From assembly GCA_947588745.1 (NCBI GenBank), contig CANPYW010000002.1, positions 55,282-119,281 of the forward strand: a DNA stretch of 64,000 bases. Direction: 5' to 3'. Source of the stretch: Candidatus Gastranaerophilales bacterium (GTDB lineage: Bacteria > Cyanobacteriota > Vampirovibrionia > Gastranaerophilales > Gastranaerophilaceae). Below the pieces are notes generated by a model that was not told the DNA's origin, searched no databases, and worked only from the letters and a program-made list of their open reading frames with translations. Positions 54,583 to 62,921 of this stretch are shown piece by piece (the stretch's first letter is position 1; every line of letters starts with the position of its first letter). A program made the translations under genes and the position numbers.

Positions 54583-56976
54583 ATGAGCTTAGAATCAGTC
54601 AAATCAGGTTTTATATCATACCTGACGGAGAAATTAGGTGAAGATGCGGGCAATAATATTGCCGAATTAGAACGATTAAATTCAACCGCAAGTATTTTCA
54701 TGTACAGCGAAGAATTTAAAGAGTATCTGGTAGAAGAATATAACGCAGATGCTTCAATTTTCTCAAAAAGTATGAATGAAATTATGCAAATGGATTTTGA
54801 TAACGGAGAAATTACAGACCCGGCCGAGCATAAACAGCCGATATCACAGGAAGATATGGCAAATTTTATAGACGGAGTCGATAACCCCGAAAACTATGAA
54901 TTTGACATGGGATTTTCGGACGGACTTTTAGCTGCACCGGCAGGTGAAACAGCTTCCACTAACAACAATGCAGCACCAATAGCCGATTTTTCGGACGGAA
55001 GGGCAAATTCTGCACAAGCTTCGATTGTACCCGGTGAAACTACAGACGGACAAACCGTACCGGCAGACATCGGGCAGAATGCAGTTCCCGAAAGCGAATT
55101 CGTTGTTGACCCGAATGCTCAGGCAACCGTTACGGGAACGGAAGCTTCTGCGGATGGAAGCAATATAACACCGGATAGTACAATTGATATTTCAGGCAGT
55201 GAAATTCCTTCAGACGGCACAGAAACGATACCCGATGAAACAATTTCATCATCAGTGGTTGAAGATAATACTGTATCTGAAGATAACACGGAATTTGAAG
55301 TATTTGATGACGAAGCAATCGACGAATTCGAGTCATCCGAAATTGAAGAACCAAAATACAATGAAGAAATAACAAAAATGCTGGACGAGGCATACCTTGA
55401 CGATAAAGTTATCAAAGCCCTTGATACGGATATGGACGGTAAATTAAGCGACGAAGAAAAAGAAGCATTTGAAGCTTACGTTAAAGGAGATAATGAAGAA
55501 CTAAAACAGGAAGACTTGGAAAAAGCCCTGAAAGCAATAGAAGAAGGTAAATTTTCTTACGATATTCCTTTAAATGAAATAGAATTGGAAGAACTTGAAG
55601 AACCCGAAGAAACAGAACCCGAAACTGAAGAAGTAACTGAAACAAGCTCGCCTTCTAATGTATCCGGAGCTTCGGGCGGTGGATACGGCGGCGGTTCATC
55701 AGGCGGTATAAATGCCGCTCAGGCTTCAAAAGTAGAAAAAGGTATAACGCTTGAAGAATTGGAAACAAAACGAAAAGAAAAAGAGGGCGAAGTTTCAGAA
55801 GCTCAATCGGAAATAAGCGATATATATTCAGGTAAAAATGAAGCGGTAAGCAATGCAAAAGAAGACTATGAAGATGCAAAAAAAGCTTATGACGATGCGG
55901 TTGAAAAAGATGACAAAATCGATAAACAGACAAAAGATGACAGAAAAGAAAATATTAGCAATATAGAAGAAAAAGAAAAAGAAATCGATACCATAAACGG
56001 AAATATTGCAGAAACGGAAGCATCAATATCCGAACAACAGTCCGTAGTTGATGCGGGAGAATCGAATCTGCAAGCATTAAAAGACTCATTATCGGCTTTA
56101 GACAGCGTAAAAAGTACAAATGCCGATAAACAAGCCGAAATAGATGCAAAAAGAACAGAGCTTGAGGGTAAAATTGCAGAAGCTGACGAACAGCTTACTA
56201 TCGAAAAAGAAAAACTGCAAAAACTCGAAGATAAGAAAAAAGACTATGAAGACAAATTAAAACAAGCAGAAAGCGACCTTGATAAACTCGAAACAGAAAA
56301 AGCAGACATCGAAAAAATAATAAGCGAAAATGCTTCTCAAGAAACAAAAGATGCCATGAAAGAATTTAATGATGCAAGAGATAACGTTTCAGAAGTAAAA
56401 GAAAAAGAACTGGCAACCGCAAAATCAAACTTAAGTATTAAACAAAATGAACTTGATGAGATAAATAAACAAATAAATGAAAAGAAAGCAGAACAGACAA
56501 AGAAAGAAAATGCTGTAACATCAGGCATGCAAGCTGCTGTTGACTGGGCAAGAAAGTATGATGATATGAGTCAGGCACAAATGCAGCAGGTATTTGCACA
56601 ACTGGGATACCGATTTGACCAGGGAGCTTGGTGTGCAGATTTCGTAAGAATGGCACTTGGTGAAGGTGTCGGAGATGAAAACCTGCCTGATTGGTATAAA
56701 GCAGTGGATAATAAAGCATATTGTCCTTCAATAGCTTCAGCGGGGAACGGACACCAGGTAAGTGCAGAAGAAGCCGAAACAGGAGATATAGTCTTATATG
56801 ATTGGAACAGTGACGGAACTCCCGACCATGTAGGTTTATTCGTAGATAATGGTGACGGTTCAACAACAATAACCGCAATAGAAGGAAACACATCAGGTTC
56901 AGGCGGAAGAAGCTGCGTTGAAGAAAAAGCAAGAAGCAGAGGAAACATATACGGAATATATTCAATGAGGGTATAA
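54583..56976 (+). CDS. EF-hand, coiled-coil CHAP-domain hydrolase
   Basis: 797-residue putative peptidoglycan amidase or endopeptidase. In order: an N-terminal helical region (1-120), a Thr/Ser/Asn-rich low-complexity part (120-260), a canonical EF-hand at 281-292 (D-T-D-M-D-G-K-L-S-D-E-E), an acidic tract, a Gly/Ser hinge near 362-378, a long coiled coil (about 385-655), and a C-terminal CHAP domain. The likely catalytic residues are Cys684 in WCADF, His749 in PDHVGLF and Glu767 in EGN. No signal peptide is present. AAGGA lies 9 bases before the ATG. The coil is homologous in register to that of the giant protein (NEAVSNAKEDYEDAKKAYDD against NEAVNEAKEQVETDKEAYDK). The wall-cleaving role is inferred from the domain. 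Confidence 0.9.
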   Translation: MSLESVKSGFISYLTEKLGEDAGNNIAELERLNSTASIFMYSEEFKEYLVEEYNADASIFSKSMNEIMQMDFDNGEITDPAEHKQPISQEDMANFIDGVDNPENYEFDMGFSDGLLAAPAGETASTNNNAAPIADFSDGRANSAQASIVPGETTDGQTVPADIGQNAVPESEFVVDPNAQATVTGTEASADGSNITPDSTIDISGSEIPSDGTETIPDETISSSVVEDNTVSEDNTEFEVFDDEAIDEFESSEIEEPKYNEEITKMLDEAYLDDKVIKALDTDMDGKLSDEEKEAFEAYVKGDNEELKQEDLEKALKAIEEGKFSYDIPLNEIELEELEEPEETEPETEEVTETSSPSNVSGASGGGYGGGSSGGINAAQASKVEKGITLEELETKRKEKEGEVSEAQSEISDIYSGKNEAVSNAKEDYEDAKKAYDDAVEKDDKIDKQTKDDRKENISNIEEKEKEIDTINGNIAETEASISEQQSVVDAGESNLQALKDSLSALDSVKSTNADKQAEIDAKRTELEGKIAEADEQLTIEKEKLQKLEDKKKDYEDKLKQAESDLDKLETEKADIEKIISENASQETKDAMKEFNDARDNVSEVKEKELATAKSNLSIKQNELDEINKQINEKKAEQTKKENAVTSGMQAAVDWARKYDDMSQAQMQQVFAQLGYRFDQGAWCADFVRMALGEGVGDENLPDWYKAVDNKAYCPSIASAGNGHQVSAEEAETGDIVLYDWNSDGTPDHVGLFVDNGDGSTTITAIEGNTSGSGGRSCVEEKARSRGNIYGIYSMRV

Positions 56977-56982
56977 TAAAGA

Positions 56983-57013
56983 AACAAAAGGAGCCTATAA
57001 AGCTCCTTTTGTT
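56983..57013 (+). terminator. rho-independent terminator after the CHAP gene
   Basis: Perfect 12-bp stem AACAAAAGGAGC / GCTCCTTTTGTT (56983-56994 and 57002-57013) with a seven-base loop, 7 bases after the stop. The T run is inside the right arm. Confidence 0.8.
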
Positions 57014-57182
57014 AATTAATCTTTAGTTTTGTAAATTTTATATTTGAAAAAAAATATGTTTAATATATGATATTATCAGTGTTTTACACAAATGAAATAG
57101 AATATGAGATAAGAGTTGTATTCTATAACTTTTTATTGTAAATAAAATATAAATAAAATATCTGATAAGAAAAGGTGACACA
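57014..57182. promoter_or_regulatory. promoter region of the rpmG-secE-nusG transcript
   Basis: About 170 AT-rich bases. TTGAAA at 57045 and TATGAT at 57066 could form a promoter with a short 15-base spacer, and other AT-rich options lie further downstream. An AAGGTG ribosome binding site precedes rpmG by 7 bases. Confidence 0.35.
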
Positions 57183-57350
57183 ATGGGAATCAAAGGAAAA
57201 AACGACAGAATGGTAGTTCTTGCTTGTGAAGAATGCAAAAGAAGAAACTATACAACTGTAAAGAATAAAAAGACATCAAAAGAGAGAATGGAGTTAAATA
57301 AATATTGTCCGTTCTGTCAAAAACATACATCACATAAAGAAACGAAGTAG
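57183..57350 (+). CDS. rpmG: ribosomal protein bL33
   Basis: 55-residue large-subunit protein. It has the zinc-ribbon form with Cys15, Cys18, Cys42 and Cys45 (CEEC and CPFC). Translation begins [18 protein letters not shown] and ends KHTSHKETK. It heads the classical rpmG, tRNA-Trp, secE, nusG, rplK, rplA gene order, which supports the call. Confidence 0.95.
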   Translation: MGIKGKNDRMVVLACEECKRRNYTTVKNKKTSKERMELNKYCPFCQKHTSHKETK

Positions 57351-57359
57351 AAATAATTA

Positions 57360-57432
57360 GCGTCCTTAGTTCAGTTGGTAGAACGTCGGTCTCCAAAACC
57401 GGATGTCGAGGGTTCGAGTCCTTCAGGGCGCG
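57360..57432 (+). tRNA. tRNA-Trp (anticodon CCA)
   Basis: 73-base cloverleaf. The acceptor stem GCGTCCT pairs with AGGGCGC (one G-T pair), the D-arm is AGTTCAGTTGGTAGAAC, the anticodon stem TCGGT / ACCGG encloses the loop CTCCAAA with anticodon CCA, and the T-arm is GGGTTCGAGTCC. Discriminator G; CCA is not encoded. Embedded between rpmG and secE, a very widespread bacterial arrangement. Confidence 0.97.
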
Positions 57433-57454
57433 GATTATTAATAAGGATAAATTA

Positions 57455-57643
57455 ATGGAAAAATTCGTAACATACTTTAAAGGAGTAAAAGCAGAATGGG
57501 GCAAAATCACATGGCCCGACAGAAAGCAAGTTATAGCACAAACAATGGTTGTGCTGGTAATTGTAGTTGCTTTTACAATATATACTTATGGTTTGGACGT
57601 ATTATTTAAGGGAATACTGCAAGCTTTTAAGTTAGTAGGTTAA
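57455..57643 (+). CDS. secE: preprotein translocase subunit SecE
   Basis: 62-residue single-span membrane subunit of SecYEG. The conserved amphipathic segment FKGVKAEWGKITWPDRKQV (residues 8-26) precedes the transmembrane helix (about 31-54). An AAGGA site lies 9 bases upstream. Confidence 0.96.
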   Translation: MEKFVTYFKGVKAEWGKITWPDRKQVIAQTMVVLVIVVAFTIYTYGLDVLFKGILQAFKLVG

Positions 57644-57647
57644 TCGA

Positions 57648-58334
57648 GTGAATAGAGATAGGAATAAACCAATAATGACAAAAGATAAAAATGAAATAGT
57701 AGAGAATTTATCTGATATGGAAGTTGGACAAGAAGGAACAGACGCAAGAGAAGAAGTTCTTTCAAAAAAGGAAACAGAATTTAAAGAAGCAATACAAGAG
57801 CAAAAAGCACCTAAAAAGAGATGGTATATTGTTCATACATATTCAGGGCATGAAAACAAAGTGAAAGCAAACCTTGAAAAACGTATTGAATATATGAATA
57901 TGGCTGATAAAATATTCAGAATAGAAGTGCCACAAAAAACTGTCACTAAAATGAAAGACGGAAAAAAGTTAGATCGTGAAGAAAAGATTTTTCCCGGCTA
58001 TGTGCTTGTAGAAATGATAATGGATGATGATTCCTGGTATGTAGTAAGGCACACAGCGGGTGTAACAAAGTTTGTCGGTTCAAGCAAAAAGCCGATACCG
58101 GCGAAAGACAGTGAGATAAAGAGAATTATCCACAAGACACAAAATCAGGTAACGAAAGTTGAGCTTGATGTACAGGCAGGTGATAAGGTACGAATAATAT
58201 CGGGGCCGTTCTCAGAATTTGTCGGTGATATAACTGAAGTATATCCGGATAAATCGAAAATAAGAGCGATGGTATCGATATTCGGACGAGAAACACCTGT
58301 CGAACTGGAATATAAACAAATCCAGAAGATTTAG
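57648..58334 (+). CDS. nusG: transcription antitermination factor NusG
   Basis: Binds RNA polymerase and couples it to Rho or ribosomes. The NGN domain starts at RWYIVHTYSGHENKVKANLE (about residues 62-81), FPGYVLVEM follows near residue 117, and the C-terminal KOW domain (AGDKVRIISGPFSEFVGDI) lies near residue 180. The N-terminal 55 residues are an extra charged, low-complexity extension. The start may be this GTG (4 bases after secE) or the ATG at 57675; both have only weak ribosome binding sites. The stop codon touches the repeat block that follows. Confidence 0.95.
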   Translation: MNRDRNKPIMTKDKNEIVENLSDMEVGQEGTDAREEVLSKKETEFKEAIQEQKAPKKRWYIVHTYSGHENKVKANLEKRIEYMNMADKIFRIEVPQKTVTKMKDGKKLDREEKIFPGYVLVEMIMDDDSWYVVRHTAGVTKFVGSSKKPIPAKDSEIKRIIHKTQNQVTKVELDVQAGDKVRIISGPFSEFVGDITEVYPDKSKIRAMVSIFGRETPVELEYKQIQKI

Positions 58335-58487
58335 CGAAATTGCGGACGAGTGAACATAGTGAACTCGGTAAGCGAGTTTGGAAGTTGCGACAGCGTATGC
58401 TCTAGCAACGACAAAACGAGCGAAAAGCAATTTCAAGAAGCGAAATTTACGTAGGGTGAAGTCGAGGCATAAGCCGAGCGAACCCGA
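58334..58487 (+). repeat. structured direct repeat, copy 1
   Basis: About 154 bases repeated 239 bases downstream with a single mismatch (A at 58445, G at 58684). It begins at the last base of the nusG stop codon. The first part is enclosed by a perfect 8-base inverted repeat, GAAATTGC at 58336-58343 with GCAATTTC at 58427-58434. Inside are a 6-bp hairpin AACTCG/CGAGTT (58362-58378) and a hairpin GTTGC/GCAAC (58384-58409) with an inner AGC/GCT. Read as RNA, it would fold into a closed multi-branch structure. Confidence 0.9.
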
Positions 58488-58567
58488 TAAGGCGTAAATC
58501 GGTCGGAGTGAAAAAAGCCGTCAGGCTTTTGAAGCGGAGATACAAGATTTCGCCGACAGTAAATTTC
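58442..58567 (+). repeat. second inverted-repeat module between the direct repeats
   Basis: Perfect 9-base inverted repeat GAAATTTAC (58442-58450) and GTAAATTTC (58559-58567) enclosing about 108 bases. These include a GGGT...ACCC arm around GGC-ATAA-GCC and the hairpin AAAAGCC-GTCA-GGCTTTT near 58513-58530. It overlaps the end of direct-repeat copy 1 and continues to just before copy 2. Confidence 0.8.
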
Positions 58568-58572
58568 AAGAA

Positions 58573-58726
58573 GCGAAATTGCGGACGAGTGAACATAGTG
58601 AACTCGGTAAGCGAGTTTGGAAGTTGCGACAGCGTATGCTCTAGCAACGACAAAACGAGCGAAAAGCAATTTCAAGAAGCGAAGTTTACGTAGGGTGAAG
58701 TCGAGGCATAAGCCGAGCGAACCCGA
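58573..58726 (+). repeat. structured direct repeat, copy 2
   Basis: Second copy of the 154-base unit, with the same internal hairpins and the enclosing pair GAAATTGC (58575-58582) and GCAATTTC (58666-58673). The following GAAGTTTAC half-module lacks its closing GTAAATTTC partner, so the last module is truncated before the rplK leader. Confidence 0.9.
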
Positions 58727-58799
58727 AAGAAATCAACAATAGAAATAAGAATGTGGAAGGAATTAAAATTCCGACAGTACCACGAAAGGAGAAAAGAAA
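58727..58799 (+). promoter_or_regulatory. rplK leader
   Basis: Unique sequence between the repeat block and rplK. It contains the palindrome GGAATTAAAATTCC at about 58758-58771 and a strong AAAGGAG ribosome binding site 9 bases before the ATG. Ribosomal protein L1 commonly autoregulates this operon by binding its leader, but I cannot identify its site by eye. Confidence 0.4.
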
Positions 58800-59225
58800 A
58801 TGGCAAAGAAAGTTGTAGGAAAAATCAAACTACAAATTCCCGCAGCAAAAGCAAATCCATCACCACCGGTTGGTCCGGCTTTAGGTCAGCATGGTGTAAA
58901 TATCATGGAGTTCTGCAAACAATTTAATGCGAGAACAGAAGCACAAGCAGGATACATAATTCCTGTTGTAATTGATGTATATGAGGACAGATCATTCTCA
59001 TTTGTTACAAAATCACCGCCGGCTGCAGTATTGATAAAGAAAGCAATCAATATTCAAAAAGGTAGTGCAGCACCAAACAAAACAAAAGTAGGGCAAATTA
59101 CAAAAGCTCAACTTGAAGAAATTGCTAAAACAAAAATGGAAGACCTTAACGCAACAACATTAGAAGCTGCTGTTGAAATGATTAAAGGTTCTTGCAGAGC
59201 AATGGGTGTAACCGTAGCAGAGTAA
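58800..59225 (+). CDS. rplK: ribosomal protein uL11
   Basis: 141-residue L11. The N-terminus [25 protein letters not shown] (split here: [13 protein letters not shown] then [11 protein letters not shown], residues 8-31) and the C-terminal rRNA-binding domain ending in [10 protein letters not shown] are standard. It cotranscribes with rplA after a 59-base gap. Confidence 0.98.
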   Translation: MAKKVVGKIKLQIPAAKANPSPPVGPALGQHGVNIMEFCKQFNARTEAQAGYIIPVVIDVYEDRSFSFVTKSPPAAVLIKKAINIQKGSAAPNKTKVGQITKAQLEEIAKTKMEDLNATTLEAAVEMIKGSCRAMGVTVAE

Positions 59226-59284
59226 GATTGATTACTAAAAGGTGGAAGCATTAATTTGCGTTATGACCACAAAAGGAGAAAAAA

Positions 59285-60010
59285 ATGTCAAAAATAACAA
59301 AAAAACAAAAGAAAATAGCAGCAATGATGGAGAATTTCACCCAGCCTTGCAATGCTAAAGAAGCTATAGAAAAATTACAGGAAATAGCAAAAGAAACATG
59401 TAAATTCAATGAAACAGTTGAATGCCACATGTCGTTAGGTATTGAAGTTAAACACGCAGACCAGCAAGTTCGTTCAACAACAGTTTTACCTGCCGGTTTA
59501 GGAAAAACCGTAAGAGTATGCGTTATAGCAAAAGGACCAAAAGCTACAGAAGCTAAAGAAGCAGGTGCAGATGAAGCCGGTGCTGAAGAAATAATTGAAA
59601 AAATTGCAGGTGGTTGGTTTGAATTTGATACTTTAATTGCAACTCCGGATTGTATGGGAATGTTAGGTAAATTAGGTCGTGTTTTAGGGCCTAAAGGCTT
59701 AATGCCAAACCCAAAGACTGGAACAGTTACAGTTGATGTTGCAAAAGCGGTAAAAGACGCTAAAGCCGGTAAAGTTGAATTCAGAGCAGATAAGCAAGGT
59801 ATGATACACGTACCTATCGGGAAAATTCAATTTACTGCAGAAGATTTAATGAAAAACTACATTGTTTTAGCTGATGCTGTTTTAAGAGCAAAACCTGCTT
59901 CATCTAAAGGTGTATATTTAAAATCAGTTTACTTAACAACAACAATGGGTCCAAGTATTAAACTTGATTCAAAGAATGTTGCTAATGAAGTAAAAGAAAA
60001 TCTTCAATAG
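59285..60010 (+). CDS. rplA: ribosomal protein uL1
   Basis: 241-residue L1, rRNA binding and the usual translational repressor of its own operon. [19 protein letters not shown] near residues 136-154 is the L1 signature. An AAAGGAGAAAAA ribosome binding site precedes it. A terminator follows, so rplJ and rplL, which often come next, are not in this transcript or window. Confidence 0.98.
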   Translation: MSKITKKQKKIAAMMENFTQPCNAKEAIEKLQEIAKETCKFNETVECHMSLGIEVKHADQQVRSTTVLPAGLGKTVRVCVIAKGPKATEAKEAGADEAGAEEIIEKIAGGWFEFDTLIATPDCMGMLGKLGRVLGPKGLMPNPKTGTVTVDVAKAVKDAKAGKVEFRADKQGMIHVPIGKIQFTAEDLMKNYIVLADAVLRAKPASSKGVYLKSVYLTTTMGPSIKLDSKNVANEVKENLQ

Positions 60011-60025
60011 TATACTTAATAAAAA

Positions 60026-60059
60026 AAAGCATGTCTATATTACTTAGACATGCTTTTTT
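60026..60059 (+). terminator. rho-independent terminator after rplA
   Basis: Stem AAAGCATGTCTA / TAGACATGCTTT (60026-60037 and 60045-60056) with a seven-base loop and T run, 15 bases after the rplA stop. Confidence 0.9.
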
Positions 60060-60077
60060 ACTAAAAGGGGAGTAATT

Positions 60078-60740
60078 TTGGCTGAAGAAAGAAAATTAAA
60101 AGAAAAGTTAAAACTCGGCATATTAATAAGACTTTTAAAATTATTTTTTCTTATTGAACAGCACTTGTTGAAAATAAAAAGTATAAATTATCCTGAAGGT
60201 CAATTTATATTTTCTATGTGGCATTGTCATCAATGTTTAGTATATGGGGTTAAAGACAAATCAAAATTTTATGCATTAATAAGTGCCTCTAATGACGGAG
60301 AAATTATAGCAAAGGCAGCTGAGTGTCTTAATATAAAATCGGTTCGAGGCTCTACCAAAAGGAGAGGTGTAGCAGCTTCTTTAGAGTTAATTGAAAAGTT
60401 AAAAGAAGGAAATTCTGCAGGAATAATGGTTGACGGGCCTGTTGGCCCAAAAGGCAAAGTAAAAGACGGTATTATAAATATAGCAAAGCTTTCGGGGGTA
60501 CCTATTATTCCCGTTGCGTGGTTATCTAAAGATAAAACTTTTTTTACTTTAAACAGCTGGGATTTATTTAAAGTTCCGTTCGGGCCTTGTAAAACAGTAG
60601 CATTATATGGTAATCCAATCCATATCCCATCTGATATTACAAAAGAAGAAACAAAAGATTGGTGCCAAAAGATAGAATACGAAATGAACAGGTTGGAAAA
60701 AGATTTAGCCGAAAATTATGACACTTATTTAAAATCATAA
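60078..60740 (+). CDS. DUF374-family lysophospholipid acyltransferase-like protein
   Basis: 220-residue DUF374/LPLAT-like protein related to lipid A acyltransferases. Visible motifs are FSMWHCHQ near residue 46, ISASNDGEIIAKA near residue 71, VRGSTKRRGV near residue 90, and MVDGPVGPKGKVKDG near residue 117. It probably acylates a membrane lipid at the inner membrane face. The start is TTG, with a strong AGGGGAG site 6 bases upstream. It lies alone, 67 bases after rplA. Confidence 0.88.
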   Translation: MAEERKLKEKLKLGILIRLLKLFFLIEQHLLKIKSINYPEGQFIFSMWHCHQCLVYGVKDKSKFYALISASNDGEIIAKAAECLNIKSVRGSTKRRGVAASLELIEKLKEGNSAGIMVDGPVGPKGKVKDGIINIAKLSGVPIIPVAWLSKDKTFFTLNSWDLFKVPFGPCKTVALYGNPIHIPSDITKEETKDWCQKIEYEMNRLEKDLAENYDTYLKS

Positions 60741-60805
60741 ATAGCTTTAAAAAGCGTTAATATATTTTACAACAGCATTAAAGGACTAAATAATCCTAAC
60801 TAATG

Positions 60806-61843
60806 TTAAGGTTTTATCAAAATTTTTAATGCTTTACCATTCATGTGTCGAATAATAGCTTCTTCAGTTTTTTCAAGCGGCATAACATCTGTAATTAGTT
60901 TTTCCACAGGTAGTTTTTCTTCATAAATCAGTCTTAATGCTTCTCTAAAATACAAAGGAGTATGATGGAATATACTCAACACTTTTATTTCATCATAATG
61001 AAGCCTTCTGGTATCAATAGAAATATTAGTTCCTGACTTACAACCTCCAAATAAATGTACAGTACCGCCTTTTCTGACGAGTGTAAACATTTTTTCCCAA
61101 ATTTCAGGCAACCCGATACACTCAACAGCAACATCCAACCCTTTTTTTCCTTCAGAAAAGTCAATAAATATTTTTTCAGGATTTTTATATTTTGTTAAAT
61201 CTACTATTTCATCAGCATTTCCAAACTCTTGTGCAAGTTTCAATTTTAAGGGATTTCTTCCTGCCGCAATAACTTTTGCACCTTTTAATTTAGCAAGCTT
61301 TACAAACATTAATCCGATAGGGCCCAACCCCATAACACCGACTGTTTGACCTGATTTTATTCCGGTTTTTTCAATACCATGGACAACATTTGCAAGCGGT
61401 TCTGAAAAAGCAGCACGTTCAAATTCCAAATCATCAGGCAAGTGCAGCAAATTTCTTTTCACTATAGCAGAAGGAATATTTATATATTCCGCATAAGCCC
61501 CATTCAAGAACTCTAAATTTTCACATAAATTATAATCACCTTTTTTACAGAAAAAACATTTTCCGCAAGGTGCGGAATTAGCGGCAACAACTCTATCTCC
61601 AACCTTAAAGCCATAGACGCTAGCACCGATTTTTGTTATAATACCGGAAAATTCGTGTCCAAAACCTGATGGTATTTTTTTTATTAATACAGGATGCCCC
61701 CGCCTATATGTTTTCACATCAGTTCCGCAAGTCAATGCCGCTTTAATTTGAACTTGAACTTCTCCTTCTTTCGGGTCATTAATTTCAACGTCTTCATATT
61801 TTATATTCAAAGGCTCGTAAAATTGTATTGCTTTCATCTTCAT
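60806..61843 (-). CDS. zinc-dependent dehydrogenase (MDR family), downstream
   Basis: 345-residue medium-chain dehydrogenase of the sorbitol/threonine dehydrogenase type. Catalytic zinc ligands are seen in TCGTD (near residue 37) and GHEF (near residue 62), the structural zinc site C-x2-C-x2-C-x7-C in APCGKCFFCKKGDYNLC near residues 92-108, and the NAD-binding GLGPIG near residue 172. The start overlaps the stop of the upstream dehydrogenase (ATGA); an ATG two codons later is equally possible. The polyol or sugar substrate is unknown. Confidence 0.9.
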   Translation of the reverse strand: MKMKAIQFYEPLNIKYEDVEINDPKEGEVQVQIKAALTCGTDVKTYRRGHPVLIKKIPSGFGHEFSGIITKIGASVYGFKVGDRVVAANSAPCGKCFFCKKGDYNLCENLEFLNGAYAEYINIPSAIVKRNLLHLPDDLEFERAAFSEPLANVVHGIEKTGIKSGQTVGVMGLGPIGLMFVKLAKLKGAKVIAAGRNPLKLKLAQEFGNADEIVDLTKYKNPEKIFIDFSEGKKGLDVAVECIGLPEIWEKMFTLVRKGGTVHLFGGCKSGTNISIDTRRLHYDEIKVLSIFHHTPLYFREALRLIYEEKLPVEKLITDVMPLEKTEEAIIRHMNGKALKILIKP

Positions 61844-62850
61844 AAGCGGATATATGCTTTCATTATTTTATTTGATATTGTATCCGATATTGCTTGATTT
61901 AGCTCATCAATACCATAAACAACCGAAAGACCGGCTACCTTAACCCTGCCTTCTTCTATCAAAAGCATTGAATCTTCTAAATCAACGGGAGATGGAGAAT
62001 AACTTCCCATAATATTTAATTCTCTATAATATATATCATTATTTTTAAAACCATTTTCATTTTTAATGCTTGAGAAAACAACAATTGTCGCACCATCTCT
62101 TGCTGCTTTCACAGCAAAATCAATAGCACTGGCTGAACCAGCCGTTAAAAATACGGTATCAAAACCAACTTTGGTTTCTTGTTTCATTTTGTTTAAAACT
62201 TCATCTTCATTATCCAATAAAAATGATTTTTCAAACCCAAATTCTTCTGAAGCAAATACTCTTTCTTTTATAAGATCACATCCGTATACTTTATTGCCGA
62301 AAGCATGAATTGCTTCCCCCATAAGGATACCTATTGAGCCTAAACCAACTACTAGACATTTATAATTATCAAGAATTTTAGCACGTTTAACTGCTCTTAT
62401 ACAGCAGCCCAACGGTTCTAAAAAAGAAGCTTCAATATCAGACAGTCTTAAATTAACATTAAAAACAGTATTGTTCAGATGTTCTTCCGATACAAAAATA
62501 TATTCTGCAAATCCGCCGGGTTTGATATTCGTTTTTTTAAAATGTCTGCACATTGAATAATTACCGCCCCAGCAATATTGACAGTTAAAGCAAGGCACGT
62601 GATGCCCCAATGCGACTTTATCACCAATCGAGAAACTGGTTCCTGAATTTATTTCCACAATTTCCCCGACAACCTCATGACCCAATACAGTACCATCCAT
62701 AACAGAGCCTGTTCGCAGTTTAACTATATCAGAACCGCATAATCCGCACCCTAAAACCTTTATTATTGCCCCCTCGCCATACTCATCCAAAATAGGCTTG
62801 GGCAATTCTGTAATTTCTATTCTTCCGTTTTTTAATATTGCAGCTTTCAT
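61840..62850 (-). CDS. zinc-dependent dehydrogenase (MDR family), upstream
   Basis: 336-residue paralogue of the next gene, with catalytic ligands in GCGLCGSD and GHEV, the four-Cys structural site (VPCFNCQYCWGGNYSMC, near residue 90), and NAD-binding VGLGSIG near residue 173. I set the start at 62850 (MKAAILKNGRIE), because the 23 residues encoded upstream of it do not match the family. Two translationally coupled dehydrogenases suggest consecutive oxidation and reduction steps on related polyol intermediates, which is an inference. Confidence 0.88.
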   Translation of the reverse strand: MKAAILKNGRIEITELPKPILDEYGEGAIIKVLGCGLCGSDIVKLRTGSVMDGTVLGHEVVGEIVEINSGTSFSIGDKVALGHHVPCFNCQYCWGGNYSMCRHFKKTNIKPGGFAEYIFVSEEHLNNTVFNVNLRLSDIEASFLEPLGCCIRAVKRAKILDNYKCLVVGLGSIGILMGEAIHAFGNKVYGCDLIKERVFASEEFGFEKSFLLDNEDEVLNKMKQETKVGFDTVFLTAGSASAIDFAVKAARDGATIVVFSSIKNENGFKNNDIYYRELNIMGSYSPSPVDLEDSMLLIEEGRVKVAGLSVVYGIDELNQAISDTISNKIMKAYIRL

Positions 62851-62921
62851 ATAAACTATATTATAGCCTAAAAGTACGTATTTAAAAATATTTAATTTAT
62901 ATTTTTGTTTCAAATACACAC

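Noticed and set aside
58212..58675. Two minus-strand reading frames with identical N-termini over the repeat block
   Set aside because: They are identical only because they read the 154-base direct repeat; they lack ribosome binding sites, run antisense to nusG and have no protein-like features.
58334..58726. Possible CRISPR array
   Set aside because: Only two long units with a 239-base period, internal palindromes and no short unique spacers; no cas genes nearby.
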